The position numbers were made by a program, and so were the translations under genes. A stretch of DNA of 64,000 nucleotides, taken from NCBI RefSeq assembly GCF_018717645.1, contig NZ_JAFLHG010000013.1, forward strand, positions 40,959-104,958, read 5' to 3'. Source of the DNA: Microbacterium flavum (GTDB lineage: Bacteria > Actinomycetota > Actinomycetes > Actinomycetales > Microbacteriaceae). Of the stretch, positions 16,701 through 26,898 are shown in pieces. Position 1 is the first letter of the stretch. Each line of letters begins with the position of its first letter. Under the pieces are notes generated by a model. The model worked only from the letters and a program-made list of their open reading frames with translations. It was not told where the DNA came from and ran no database searches.

Positions 16701-17693
16701 CGTATCGAAGACGGCGCCTTCCTCGCCGACGACACCATGGTCGCGTCCTACGAGCTGCGCGGCGGCTGGATGCGCCTCGGGCGCGTGCACATCGGCAAGC
16801 GCGCGTTCCTGGGCAACTCGGGCATGGCCGCTCCCGGCCATCGCGTCCCGCGCGACGGCCTCGTCGCCGTCCTCTCCTCCGCTCCGGCGAAGGCGAAGCC
16901 GGGGTCGTCGTGGCTCGGCTCTCCGGCCGTCCGGCTGAGGCGTCAGTCGGCGGAGGGCGACGAGTCGCGCACCTACCGTCCCCCGGCGGGCCTGCGGGTG
17001 GCGCGGGCGCTGTGGGAGCTCTGCCGCTTCGTGCCGGTGATCGTCACCTGCGCGATCGGTCTCGCGGTGCTGTTCACGCTCGCGGCGGCGATCGAGGCGT
17101 GGGGGCTCGGCGTCGCCATCCTCCTCTCGGGGCTCGTGATGCTGGCGGCCGGTGCCGTCGCCGCGGCAGTCACCACGGCGGCGAAGTGGCTGATCGTCGG
17201 CCCGATCCGTGCGGGGGAGCAGCCGCTGTGGTCGAGCTTCGTGTGGCGCACCGAGGTGTCCGACACCTTCACCGAGATGGTGGCCGCCCCGTGGTTCGCC
17301 CGCTCCGCGGCGGGCACGCCGGCGCTCGCCGTCTGGCTGCGCTCCCTCGGCTCGACGATCGGTCGCGGCGTGTGGTGCGACAGCTACTGGCTGCCCGAGC
17401 CCGACCTCGTGACCCTCGGCGACGGCGCGACCGTCAATCGGGGCTGCGTTGTGCAGACGCACCTGTTCCATGATCGAATCATGAGTATGGACACCGTCGA
17501 ACTCGAAGCCGGCGCCACCCTCGGCCCGCACAGTGTCATCCTGCCCGCCGCCTCCATCGGCGCGCACGCGACGGTGGGACCCGCCTCTCTCGTGATGCGC
17601 GGCGAGTCGGTGCCGGTCGGCTCGCGCTGGAGCGGCAACCCCATCGGCCCCTGGCGTGCGGTCAAGGTCCGCGCCTACCAGTCGACATCGTGA
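13740..17693 (+). CDS. Pls/PosA-type single-module peptide synthetase (epsilon-poly-lysine synthetase architecture)
   Basis: 1317 residues, almost the length of Streptomyces epsilon-poly-L-lysine synthetase (about 1319). Order: adenylation domain (about 20-510) with FTSGSTGVPKG (172-182), FDASCEEMW, NTYGPTEATV, YRSGDLV, GRADDQVKVGG and TSGKVDR; carrier domain (about 520-590) with FFDLGGGSL, Ser551 taking the phosphopantetheine arm. Then come three pairs of membrane helices (about 605-690, 855-920, 1090-1155) separating three soluble domains with hexapeptide-like repeats (IGDGA, IGRG, IGAHA), the tandem C1-C3 layout of Pls. There is no condensation or thioesterase domain. The pocket code read by hand is DAESIGTVVK, close to a lysine code. 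It should build an isopeptide polymer or short oligomer at the membrane. The downstream M1 gene overlaps by 4 nt. Confidence 0.88.
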   Translation: MVSSTQGELDRRAEAPPARTLLDVLRETTARFPEASAIDDGSGALSYRELMARVGATAARLHAAGVRGGDRVGVRMPSGAKELYVGILGILAAGAAYVPVDADDPDERAALVFGEARVRGVITGAGEFTAADGVDDAPGGVGLFEGDAPHPSTHAIVAVPPPDPSSDAWVIFTSGSTGVPKGVAVSHRSAAAFVDAEARLFLQGAPLGPADRVLAGLSVAFDASCEEMWLAWRHGACLVPAPRALVRSGEDLGPWLLRQGITVVSTVPTLAAMWATSAIENVRLLIFGGEACPPELAARLVADGREVWNTYGPTEATVVACAALLDGIPPVRIGLPLEGWALAVVDGDGLPVAEGAVGELIIGGVGLARYLDPEKDAEKYAPMPTLGWDRAYRSGDLVRFETAGLVFQGRADDQVKVGGRRIELGEVENALQDLPGVTGAAAAVRTTEAGVPVLVGYLAAAPDFDRLSARAALAERLPAPLVPLLAVVAELPVRTSGKVDRAALPWPLPNVELPVSDMSPAEAWLAAQWQAVLGLPITDRKADFFDLGGGSLAAAQLVSRIRSRVPDFSVADIYDVPRLSTMAKAVGHALQDEDIAFHRPEPTPRRMQWLQVLLGAPLFVISGFRFTLYLLAGSAILRLFPGFDVLPEVPLGVLVLGLVLFATPFGRMGVAVLAARTLLAGLRPGDYPRGGGVHVRLWLAEQIADQVDAVGLSGAPWISYYARALGARIGRGVDLHALPPITGMLEIGDGAAIEPEVDLSGYWIDGDVVRIGGIRIGAEATVGSRSTLAPGTRIGRRADIAPGSAVFGRVRADQTWAGSPAERVGGAGARPGSGPDPWPAERAPAPTRWLWAYAASAVGLALLPLVAFAAGGLVVARGVAGADTLAAAFLGALAWLVPAVVVAGLVVAVTVVVAVRLLSIGLAEGVHPVRSRVGWQAWTIERLLDSARMILFPLYSSLFTPVWLRMLGARVGRDVEASTVLLIPSMTRIEDGAFLADDTMVASYELRGGWMRLGRVHIGKRAFLGNSGMAAPGHRVPRDGLVAVLSSAPAKAKPGSSWLGSPAVRLRRQSAEGDESRTYRPPAGLRVARALWELCRFVPVIVTCAIGLAVLFTLAAAIEAWGLGVAILLSGLVMLAAGAVAAAVTTAAKWLIVGPIRAGEQPLWSSFVWRTEVSDTFTEMVAAPWFARSAAGTPALAVWLRSLGSTIGRGVWCDSYWLPEPDLVTLGDGATVNRGCVVQTHLFHDRIMSMDTVELEAGATLGPHSVILPAASIGAHATVGPASLVMRGESVPVGSRWSGNPIGPWRAVKVRAYQSTS

Positions 17694-19000
17694 CGGGGCA
17701 TGACCCGTACGCCCCCGAGAGCGGTGACGCGAGCTACGGCGTCGAATCGTACGACCTGACCCTCGACTACCGGGTGCGCACCAACCGGCTGGAGGGCACG
17801 GCGATCCTCAGCGCGGTCGTCGCCGCGGAAGCGGTGAGCTCGATCGCGATCGACCTGGTGGGCCTCCGCGCCTCGCGCGTGCGGGTGGACGGCGACCGCC
17901 GCACCGCGTTCTCGCAGGGCCCGCGCACACTCCGCGTGAAGCTGCCGCGCCGGTTCTCGGCGGGGGAGCGGTTCTCGGTCGAAATCGTCTACGCCGGCGC
18001 GCCCGCGCCGCGCCGGTCGCGGTGGGGCTCGATCGGCTGGGAGGAGCTCGACGACGGCGCGCTCGTCGCGTCTCAGCCCACCGGCGCACCCACCTGGTTC
18101 CCGTGCAACGACCGCCCCGACGACCGCGGCCGCATGCGCATCGCGCTCACGGCCGACGCCGGATACCTCCCCGTCGCGACGGGGAGGCCGCTGTCCCTCA
18201 CGCGCACGGGCGGCCGCGTGACCGCCGTGTCGGAGACGTCGGTGCCCGTGGCGACCTACCTGGCAGCGGCGCACGTCGGCCGATACGAGACCCGAACGCT
18301 CGCCGGGGATCCCCGGGTGCGGGTCGTCTCTCCGCCGTCCCTGCGCGAGCGGGTCGACCGCGCCTTCGCCGACGTCCCGGACATGCTCGCTCTGTTCGAG
18401 GATGCCTTCGGGCCGTACCCGCAGGAGGACTGCACGCTCGTCGTGACCCCCGATGAGCTGGAGATACCCCTCGAGGCCCAGGGGATGGCCGTGTTCGGGG
18501 TCAACCATCTCGTGGCCGCCGAGCAACGGCTGATCGCGCACGAGCTGTCGCACCAGTGGTTCGGCAACAGCGTCGGCATCGGCCGGTGGCGCGACATCTG
18601 GCTGAACGAGGGCTTCGCCTGCTACTCGGAGTGGATGTGGTTCGAGCGCTCGGGCCGCGCGAGCATCGCGCAGAAGGCGGCGAAGCACCACGCGCGTCTC
18701 CGTGCCCTCCCGCAGGACCTCGTCCTGTCCGATCCAGGCCCCGACCTCATGTTCGATGATCGCGTCTACAAGCGGGGCGCACTGACCCTCTACGCCCTCC
18801 GCTGCGCCATCGGCGAGACGGACTTCGCTCACCTCCTCGCGCGCTGGACCGCGGAGTACCGGCACCGCATCGCGACCCCGACGGATTTCCGCGCGCTTGC
18901 GGCGGACATCGGCGGCGACGCGGTCATCCCGCTCCTCGCGGCGTGGCTGGACGGCCCGACCCTTCCGCCGCTGCCGGATCCCGCGACAGCGCGACGCTGA
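17690..19000 (+). CDS. M1-family zinc metallopeptidase
   Basis: 436 residues, cytoplasmic (no signal). Zinc site HELSHQWFGN with the third ligand Glu in LNEGFACYSE 18 residues on. Upstream, PLEAQGMAVFG aligns with the GAMEN region that grips the substrate amino end. The N-terminal beta domain is complete but the C-terminal helical domain of large aminopeptidase N is missing, as in short actinobacterial M1 proteins. The GTG start overlaps the synthetase stop (GTGA), so the two are one operon. Zinc aminopeptidases that trim epsilon-poly-lysine are reported in producers, so polymer turnover or self-protection is a plausible role here (inference). The 3' end overlaps the PPTase gene on the other strand by 77 bp. 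Confidence 0.9.
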   Translation: MTGHDPYAPESGDASYGVESYDLTLDYRVRTNRLEGTAILSAVVAAEAVSSIAIDLVGLRASRVRVDGDRRTAFSQGPRTLRVKLPRRFSAGERFSVEIVYAGAPAPRRSRWGSIGWEELDDGALVASQPTGAPTWFPCNDRPDDRGRMRIALTADAGYLPVATGRPLSLTRTGGRVTAVSETSVPVATYLAAAHVGRYETRTLAGDPRVRVVSPPSLRERVDRAFADVPDMLALFEDAFGPYPQEDCTLVVTPDELEIPLEAQGMAVFGVNHLVAAEQRLIAHELSHQWFGNSVGIGRWRDIWLNEGFACYSEWMWFERSGRASIAQKAAKHHARLRALPQDLVLSDPGPDLMFDDRVYKRGALTLYALRCAIGETDFAHLLARWTAEYRHRIATPTDFRALAADIGGDAVIPLLAAWLDGPTLPPLPDPATARR

Positions 19001-19562
19001 CGAGGATGCCCGGCGGCACGAGCGCTCCGGACGGCTCCGCGCCGACGAATCGGGCAGGGGCGCCGGCGACCCGCGCGCGCCACCAGCCGGGCGCCAGGTC
19101 GGCGAGGTCGGCACCGGCGGTCTGCGCCTCGGCGATCTCGACGTCGGCGGGATCGATGCGAAGTCCCCGCGCCGTCGCCTTCAGCACGGCCTCGGTGCGC
19201 ACCCACCGGAGGATCCCGCCCGGAGCGCCGCCGGCGGCGTCCCGCACGGCATCCACGAGCGGCTCGGCATCGATCGCGAACGCGGTGACAGCTCCCGCCC
19301 CGGCTCCGCGGGGGTGGACCGCTGCCACCGCGTAGCCGCCCGCGTAGGCGACGCCCGCGAGCCACGGCAGCGGGGTGCCATCCGCCTCCGCGAGGAGCAC
19401 CGGGCCGTGCGGGCCACCGCAGCGCGGGCACGGATTGGACAGGACGGGATCTTCGTGGCCGGCGCCGGCCAGAAGGCCCCGCAGCAGACCCCAGGCGGCC
19501 TGTCGACGCGCCGCGCGCTGCATCACCGGTGCGCGGGCGTACGCGATCTGCAGGCCCGTCAT
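18924..19562 (-). CDS. 4'-phosphopantetheinyl transferase superfamily protein (Sfp-like)
   Basis: 212 residues. The Mg-binding AFAIDAEP and the catalytic helix WVRTEAVLKATARGLRIDP correspond to the Sfp/HetI motifs (I)D-x-E and W-x-x-x-E-A-x-x-K-x-x-G. CPRCGGPHGPV near residue 44 is typical of Sfp-type proteins. It should transfer phosphopantetheine from CoA to a carrier-domain Ser; the only carrier domain in view is Ser551 of the adjacent synthetase. It lies 36 nt after mutT1 on the same strand, so it may be the third gene of a ppk-mutT1-PPTase operon. Its 3' end overlaps the M1 peptidase antisense. Confidence 0.85.
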   Translation of the reverse strand: MTGLQIAYARAPVMQRAARRQAAWGLLRGLLAGAGHEDPVLSNPCPRCGGPHGPVLLAEADGTPLPWLAGVAYAGGYAVAAVHPRGAGAGAVTAFAIDAEPLVDAVRDAAGGAPGGILRWVRTEAVLKATARGLRIDPADVEIAEAQTAGADLADLAPGWWRARVAGAPARFVGAEPSGALVPPGILVSVALSRDPAAAEGSGRPATPRGAG

Positions 19563-19598
19563 GTCAGTGTTGAGCGCGGGTCGCCGCCGCGGTGGTGC

Positions 19599-20533
19599 TC
19601 ACGGCACCGGTTCGTGCGTCTCGATCGAGACGATCCCCGAACCGGGATGCTCGCGCGGCAGGTGCACCACCGAGAACCCGCCCGGCTCGAGCGCCGAGGC
19701 GCTGCCGAGGTAGGAGCCGCGCAGGGTGCCCGTCGCGAGCGCGAGCTCGGTCAGGAGCCCGGGGAGCACCGGACCGTGGCTGCACAGGACGGCGGGCTTG
19801 CGGGAGCGCACGCGCTTGCCGACGACGGCCCGGAGATCCGAGGTGCCGTCCTCCCATGCATCCTGACCGATCAGTGGCGTGCGATCGATTCCCCGCCCCA
19901 GGTGCGCAGCGAGCGGGGTGACGGTGCTGACGCAGCGGACCGCGTCGCTCGTGATGATCCGCCGCACGCCGAACGCGGCCAGGGTGCCCACGAGGGAGGC
20001 CGCCTGCTTGAGGCCCCGCGCCGTCAGCGGCCGGGCCGCATCGGCCCCGCTCCAGTCGGAGCGGGCGAGCGCCTTGGCATGGCGGAGCACGATGATCGGG
20101 AAGGTCGCCAGCACGCCGTCGTCGACGTAGCGCAGGAACTGCTCGACGATCTCCACGTCGACCGGGTAGGAGAGGTAGCCCAGGGCCTTCCGCGGTGCGA
20201 CCCACTCCAGGGCGGCGATCTCCTTGTTCGGCACGAACTCGGACGCACGGATCGCCTTCTCCGTCGCCTCCGCCGCCCAGTAGTGGACGATCTTCTCCCG
20301 GCCCTTGGGCATGCGGTAGCGCGACACCCCGACCGGCATCCCCAGTGCGACCCGGATCCCGGTCTCCTCGAAGATCTCGCGCACCGCCGTCTCGACGAGG
20401 GTCTCGCCGGGGTCGACCTTGCCCTTCGGGAGCGTCACGTCGGCGTACGCGGTGCGGTGGATCACGAGGATCCGGAGTTTGCCCTCGACGAGGCGCCACA
20501 GCACCCCGCCCGCGGCGTAGACGGCCGTCTCCG

Positions 20534-20537
<4 letters not shown>
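19599..20537 (-). CDS. mutT1: MutT1: Nudix hydrolase fused to histidine phosphatase
   Basis: 312 residues in two domains. The Nudix box [23 protein letters not shown] lies near residues 39-61, and a histidine-phosphatase domain starts at [13 protein letters not shown] with a second SHGPVLPG motif. This is the layout of mycobacterial MutT1, which hydrolyses 8-oxo-dGTP and diadenosine polyphosphates. ATG 20537 overlaps the ppk stop (ATGA), so it is coupled to ppk as in mycobacteria. Confidence 0.93.
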
Positions 20538-22708
<2,171 letters not shown>

Positions 22709-22729
22709 CCCCTCATCATTGCAGGCACC

Positions 22730-22747
22730 GGTGACGGACGTGTGAAC
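22730..22747 (-). promoter_or_regulatory. PHO-box-like repeat upstream of ppk
   Basis: Minus strand GTTCACA-CGTC-CGTCACC: two heptamers at an 11-nt period, 6 of 7 and 5 of 7 matches to GTTCACC. It ends 22 nt before the ppk ATG. In Streptomyces ppk is a known PhoP target, which supports the reading. Confidence 0.55.
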
Positions 22748-22787
22748 TGACGGCGACGACTGCGCTCCGCCGTCGTCCGGGCCTCGC

Positions 22788-23486
22788 TCAGGCGTCGCTG
22801 CGCGCGCGGGATGCGGGGGCGGGCTCGTCGTCGTACACGTTGAAGCGGTACCCGACGTTGCGGACGGTGCCGATGAGCTGCTCGAGGTCGCCGAGCTTCG
22901 CGCGGAGGCGTCGGACGTGGACATCCACCGTGCGGGTGCCGCCGAAGTAGTCGTAGCCCCACACCTCGCTCAGGAGCTGCTCGCGGGTGAACACGCGGGA
23001 GGGATGCGTGGCGAAGAAGTGGAGGAGCTGGAACTCCTTGTAGGTGAGATCCAGCGGCTTGCCGTGCACCTTCGCGGAATACGACGACTCGTCGATCGTG
23101 ACACCGGAGGTCTGGATGCGCGTCGTCGGCTGCTCGGCGTTCTGGCGACCGACCGCGAGCCGGATGCGCGCATCGACCTCCGCCGGACCGGCGGTGAAGA
23201 GGATGACGTCGTCGATGCCCCAGTCCGTGGACACCGCCGTGAGTCCGCCCTCCGTGACGATCAGCACGAGAGGGGCGTCGAGCCCGGTCGTGTTGAGGAT
23301 CTTGCAGAGCGACTTGGCTCCCACGAGATCGGCGCGGGCGTCGACGAAGATGATGTCCGCGTTCGGCGCGTTGACCAGCTGAGCGGGTTCGGCGGGGATC
23401 TGCCGGACCCGGTGGCTGAGGAGTTCGAGCGCGGGCAGGGCGGGCCCTCCGCCGGGGGCGGAGCTCAAGACGAGGAGCTGAGCCAT
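22788..23486 (-). CDS. glnR: GlnR-type OmpR-family regulator of nitrogen metabolism
   Basis: 232 residues from ATG 23486 (preceded by GGGAAGG). An atypical receiver domain (about 1-120; [34 protein letters not shown]) is followed by a winged helix with [54 protein letters not shown] and [11 protein letters not shown]. This matches actinobacterial GlnR, an orphan regulator of glnA, amtB and nitrite genes that is not controlled by a classic kinase. Its position beside ppk could link N and P control. Confidence 0.88.
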   Translation of the reverse strand: MAQLLVLSSAPGGGPALPALELLSHRVRQIPAEPAQLVNAPNADIIFVDARADLVGAKSLCKILNTTGLDAPLVLIVTEGGLTAVSTDWGIDDVILFTAGPAEVDARIRLAVGRQNAEQPTTRIQTSGVTIDESSYSAKVHGKPLDLTYKEFQLLHFFATHPSRVFTREQLLSEVWGYDYFGGTRTVDVHVRRLRAKLGDLEQLIGTVRNVGYRFNVYDDEPAPASRARSDA

Positions 23487-23583
23487 GGTTCCCTTCCCGA
23501 CGGTCCCCGCCGTCAGTGCCCCCATCTTAGGACCCCTGCCCCTCGGCGGTGCGCACGGCCCCCGCGTCCGTCATGATGGAGGG

Positions 23584-23874
23584 ATGACTCTTCCCGCACT
23601 CGCCCCGCGCAGCGGCCTGGTCGGCGTGGTCGTCGTATGGGTGGCGGCCGCGGTGATCGCGACGGTGATCGGCCTCGCCGCTCCCAGCGAGTGGCGGGCG
23701 GCCTGGATGCCGGTGGGGCTGGCCGGATGCCTCCTCCTCGCCTTCGGGATCCAGTTGGCCTCCGGTCACGCCGCGGGCTTCCTCCGACGCGTCGCGGCGA
23801 GCGTTCTGGGAGCCCTCGTCGTGATGGGTCTGATCGGCGTCGGGCTGGGGCTCGCGAGCCTATTCGCCGGGTAG
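23584..23874 (+). CDS. Small membrane protein, three helices, unknown function
   Basis: 96 residues with hydrophobic segments at about 11-31, 40-60 and 70-94, and little else. ATGGAGGG just upstream serves as ribosome binding site. It stands divergent from glnR and just before a 37-residue protein and a nitrobindin gene. I do not recognise a family. Confidence 0.7.
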   Translation: MTLPALAPRSGLVGVVVVWVAAAVIATVIGLAAPSEWRAAWMPVGLAGCLLLAFGIQLASGHAAGFLRRVAASVLGALVVMGLIGVGLGLASLFAG

Positions 23875-23883
23875 AGTGGTTCT

Positions 23884-23997
23884 ATGGACCTCGTCGCACT
23901 CGAACTCCTCTTCGTCGGGTTGCTCGCTCTCGCCTCGCTCGCGATCGTCTTCGTGTCGGGCGTCGTGATCAAGAACCTCTACCGCGGCCAGCGCTGA
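23884..23997 (+). CDS. 37-residue single-pass membrane protein
   Basis: MDLVALELLFVGLLALASLA, then IVFVSGVVIKNLYRGQR. One transmembrane helix (about 7-29) with a basic cytoplasmic tail. TAGAGT, formed at the stop codon of the previous gene (23872-23877), ends 6 nt before the ATG, so a leaderless transcript is likely. It ends 4 nt before the nitrobindin start. Too short for routine annotation; role unknown. Confidence 0.6.
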   Translation: MDLVALELLFVGLLALASLAIVFVSGVVIKNLYRGQR

Positions 23998-24001
23998 GCC
24001 C

Positions 24002-24619
24002 GTGTTCGATCTTCCGACCGATCTTCCGGCGGACATCGTTCCGCTCGCGTGGCTCCTGGGTGTCTGGGAAGGCACCGGCGTCATCGATCATGACGCGGGC
24101 GGAACGCACTTCGCGGGAGAGTTCGCGCATCGCGTGAGCTTCAGCCACGACGGCGGCGACTACGTCAACTACGCCGCCACCGCGTGGCTGCTCGGCGAAG
24201 TATCGGGCGAGGACGCGCCCCGCATCCCGCTGGTCGCAGAGACCGGGTACTGGCGTCTCGCGCGCCCCGCCGGCGATGCCGACGCCGGACCCGCGCTCCT
24301 TCCCCCCGTGGCGCCCCGCGCGGCGGATCGGACGGCCGACGACGTCGAGGCGCTGCGCAACGCCGAGGGCGGCTTCGACCTCGAGGTGGCGATCGTCCAC
24401 TCCGACGGGATCGGCGAGCTCTACCTCGGACAGGTCCGCGGCCCGCGCATCGACCTCGCGTCGGACGCGATCGTCCGTCCGGCCAGCGCCAAGGCCTACA
24501 CCGCGGCGACCCGCATGTACGGGTACGTCGACGGCCACCTCCTCTGGGCGTGGGACATCGCCGCGCTCGGCGGAGAGCTCTCCTCGCACGCCTCCGCGCG
24601 CCTGGCCCGAGCCGAGTGA
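24002..24619 (+). CDS. FABP-like nitrobindin (heme-binding beta-barrel, THAP4/DUF1794)
   Basis: 205 residues. The lipocalin-like motif LLGVWEGTG at 19-27 and the beta-rich FAGEFAHRVSFSHDGGDYVNY are typical of bacterial nitrobindins, which bind ferric heme and isomerise peroxynitrite to nitrate. GTG 24002 is used as start. It forms a compact cluster with the following folate-binding protein. Confidence 0.82.
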   Translation: MFDLPTDLPADIVPLAWLLGVWEGTGVIDHDAGGTHFAGEFAHRVSFSHDGGDYVNYAATAWLLGEVSGEDAPRIPLVAETGYWRLARPAGDADAGPALLPPVAPRAADRTADDVEALRNAEGGFDLEVAIVHSDGIGELYLGQVRGPRIDLASDAIVRPASAKAYTAATRMYGYVDGHLLWAWDIAALGGELSSHASARLARAE

Positions 24620-24629
24620 GCGCGTCGCG

Positions 24630-25739
24630 ATGACCGGACCCGTGGACGCAGAGTCCTCCGTCTCAGGCCGCTTCGCGGCGGTGGAGGGCGCGGTCGTCGC
24701 GGGCGGCATCCTGTCGCACGTCGGCTCTCCCGTGCGCGAGCAGCGTGACCTCGCCGCCGGACGCGCCGTCGCTCCGCTCGCCTCGCGCGGCGTCGTGATG
24801 GTGTCGGGTCCGGATCGTCTCACCTGGCTCGACTCGATCACCTCCCAGGCGCTGGCCGCCCTCGCCCCCGGAGAGAGCACCGAGCTTCTCGTCCTCGATC
24901 CGCACGGGCACATCGAGCATGCCGCCGCCGTCGTGGATGACGGGGAGCGCACCTGGCTGATCGTCGACCGATCCCGCGCCGCGGCGCTCGCCGGCTGGCT
25001 CGGGCGGATGCGCTTCCGCCTGCGCGTCGAGGTGACGGATGCCTCCGAGACGCATCACGTGGTCGGCGGCTCGCGCGCCGCCGTCGCCGCGCTGGGCGCC
25101 GACGCCGTCTGGATCGACCCGTGGCCCGGGGTCTCCATCGGCGGCTGGGGCTACGCCCCCACCGACCCGCACCCCGGCGCCGACCGCGACTGGGCAGAGG
25201 CGGTCGTCGACGATGGCGCCCACGCGCGCCTCGCCGCCGCGGCCGGCTCCGGCGCTCAGAGCCTCGCCGGAGAGCTCGCCGCCGAGGCCCTCCGGATCGC
25301 CGCATGGCGTCCGCGCGCCGAACGCGAGGCGGACGGGCGCACCCTGCCGCACGAAGCGGACTGGCTGCGGACCGCCGTCCATCTCGACAAGGGCTGCTAC
25401 CGCGGGCAGGAGACGGTGGCGAAGGTGCACAACCTCGGCCACCCCCCGCGGCGCCTGGTCCTCCTTCAGCTCGACGGCAGCGACGCCGTCCTCCCCGAGC
25501 CCGGAGTCGAGGTCTTCTCCCAGGGTGAGACCGTGGGGGTCGTGACCTCGGTCGCACGCCACCACGAGGAGGGCCCGATCGCGCTCGCCTTCGTCAAGCG
25601 CACGACGCCGGAGGGAGCGGACCTCGAGGTCCGCACGCCCGAGGGGGTGGTCGCCGCTGCCCAGGAGACGATCGTCCCGCCGGATGCCGGCCGCACGGCA
25701 TCGGTGCCGCGCCTGCCGCGCCTCTCACGACGGCACTGA
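24630..25739 (+). CDS. ygfZ: Folate-binding YgfZ/GcvT-like protein (Fe-S cluster assembly)
   Basis: 369 residues. KGCYRGQE, the YgfZ signature with the functional Cys, is at about residue 252-259; GVVMVSGPDRLTWLDSITSQ matches the N-terminal folate-binding domain. YgfZ proteins help in repair or assembly of certain [4Fe-4S] enzymes using folate. ATG 24630 lies 10 nt after the nitrobindin stop. Confidence 0.88.
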   Translation: MTGPVDAESSVSGRFAAVEGAVVAGGILSHVGSPVREQRDLAAGRAVAPLASRGVVMVSGPDRLTWLDSITSQALAALAPGESTELLVLDPHGHIEHAAAVVDDGERTWLIVDRSRAAALAGWLGRMRFRLRVEVTDASETHHVVGGSRAAVAALGADAVWIDPWPGVSIGGWGYAPTDPHPGADRDWAEAVVDDGAHARLAAAAGSGAQSLAGELAAEALRIAAWRPRAEREADGRTLPHEADWLRTAVHLDKGCYRGQETVAKVHNLGHPPRRLVLLQLDGSDAVLPEPGVEVFSQGETVGVVTSVARHHEEGPIALAFVKRTTPEGADLEVRTPEGVVAAAQETIVPPDAGRTASVPRLPRLSRRH

Positions 25740-25749
25740 GCGGGGTCGC

Positions 25750-26889
25750 ATGAGCGCATCCGGTCCTGCACCCTCTCCCGACGGCCGGCCCGGCGCTCGG
25801 ACCGACACCCGGGCGGTGCCGATCGGATGGCGCGGGCGCCTGTCGCCGCGCCCAGGGCTCGAACGGGTGCGCGACTCGCTGGGCGCGATCGCACAGATCG
25901 TCATCGCCGCGACGGCCGGGTTCGCGTTCGCGCACTACGTGCTCGGGCATCCCGCCCCGCTGCTGGCGGCGACGGTGACGATCTCCAGTCTCGGCCTCGT
26001 GCGCGATGCGCGGCCCCGTCGCGTGCTCGAGACCGTCGTCGGCATGATCCTCGGCATCCTCATCGCGGAGCTCATCGTCGCCGCCGCGGGGATCGGATGG
26101 TGGCAGCTCGGGCTCACGCTCACGGCGAGCCTGCTGGTGGCACGGTTCTTCTCCCCGCAGCCCGCCTTCGCGGTCGCGGCGGCGATCCAGGCGGCGATCG
26201 TCATGGTGATCCCGGCGAGCGTTCCCTTCCTCCGCCTCATCGACGGCGTCATCGGTGGCGTGGCGGCGCTGCTCGTGACCGCGCTCGTGCCGCGCAGCCC
26301 GTTGCGCGCGCTGATCGCCGGCGGCACGCAGGTGTTCGCCGAGTTCGACAGCGCCGTCGCCACGCTCGTGCAGGGACTGCGGCGCGGCGATCGCGGCCGC
26401 GCCGAGCGCGGCCTGGAAAAGGCCCGCGCGCTGCAGGCGCCCATCGACGCGTGGCGCACCGAGCTGGAGTCGGCGGCGGCGATCGCGCGCCTCTCCCCGT
26501 TCCTGCGCCGGCAGCGGGCGGAGTTCGACCGGCAGGAGCGCATCCGCGGCCAACTGGACCTCGCCAGTCGGAACCTGCGGGTCATCGGGCGTCGCGTCGT
26601 GTACCTGTGCGATGACGGGGTCGCCCGACCGATCCCGGCGGGGCTCCTCGCGGAGCTCGGCGCGGGCGCCCGGCTCATCGCCGACGCGCTCGGCGACATC
26701 TCGTACGAGCCGGCCGCGCGGGAGGCCGTCCGCAGCGTCGCCGCACGGCTGGACCCCGGGGCGCTCGCGTCGGGATCCTCGAGCGTCGATCTGAACCTCA
26801 TCGGCGCGCTGCGTCCGCTCGCCGTCGACCTCATGACCGCGGCCGGCACGCCCGCGGCGGACGCCCGGGCCGCTCTCCCGCGCGCGTGA
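25750..26889 (+). CDS. FUSC-like inner membrane protein (aromatic-acid exporter type)
   Basis: 379 residues. A polar N-terminus is followed by 5-6 helices (about 45-185) containing PAPLLAATVTISSLGLVRDARPRRVLETVVGMILGILIAE, a FUSC-type pattern, then a long cytoplasmic helical domain. Such proteins resemble AaeB/YccS efflux subunits; the substrate is unknown. It lies 10 nt after ygfZ and is probably co-transcribed. Confidence 0.75.
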   Translation: MSASGPAPSPDGRPGARTDTRAVPIGWRGRLSPRPGLERVRDSLGAIAQIVIAATAGFAFAHYVLGHPAPLLAATVTISSLGLVRDARPRRVLETVVGMILGILIAELIVAAAGIGWWQLGLTLTASLLVARFFSPQPAFAVAAAIQAAIVMVIPASVPFLRLIDGVIGGVAALLVTALVPRSPLRALIAGGTQVFAEFDSAVATLVQGLRRGDRGRAERGLEKARALQAPIDAWRTELESAAAIARLSPFLRRQRAEFDRQERIRGQLDLASRNLRVIGRRVVYLCDDGVARPIPAGLLAELGAGARLIADALGDISYEPAAREAVRSVAARLDPGALASGSSSVDLNLIGALRPLAVDLMTAAGTPAADARAALPRA

Positions 26890-26898
26890 GCGACCGTC

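Noticed and set aside
13740..19562. A conventional multimodular NRPS cluster
   Set aside because: There is only one A-carrier module, no condensation or thioesterase domain, and no tailoring or export genes nearby; the Pls architecture explains it better.
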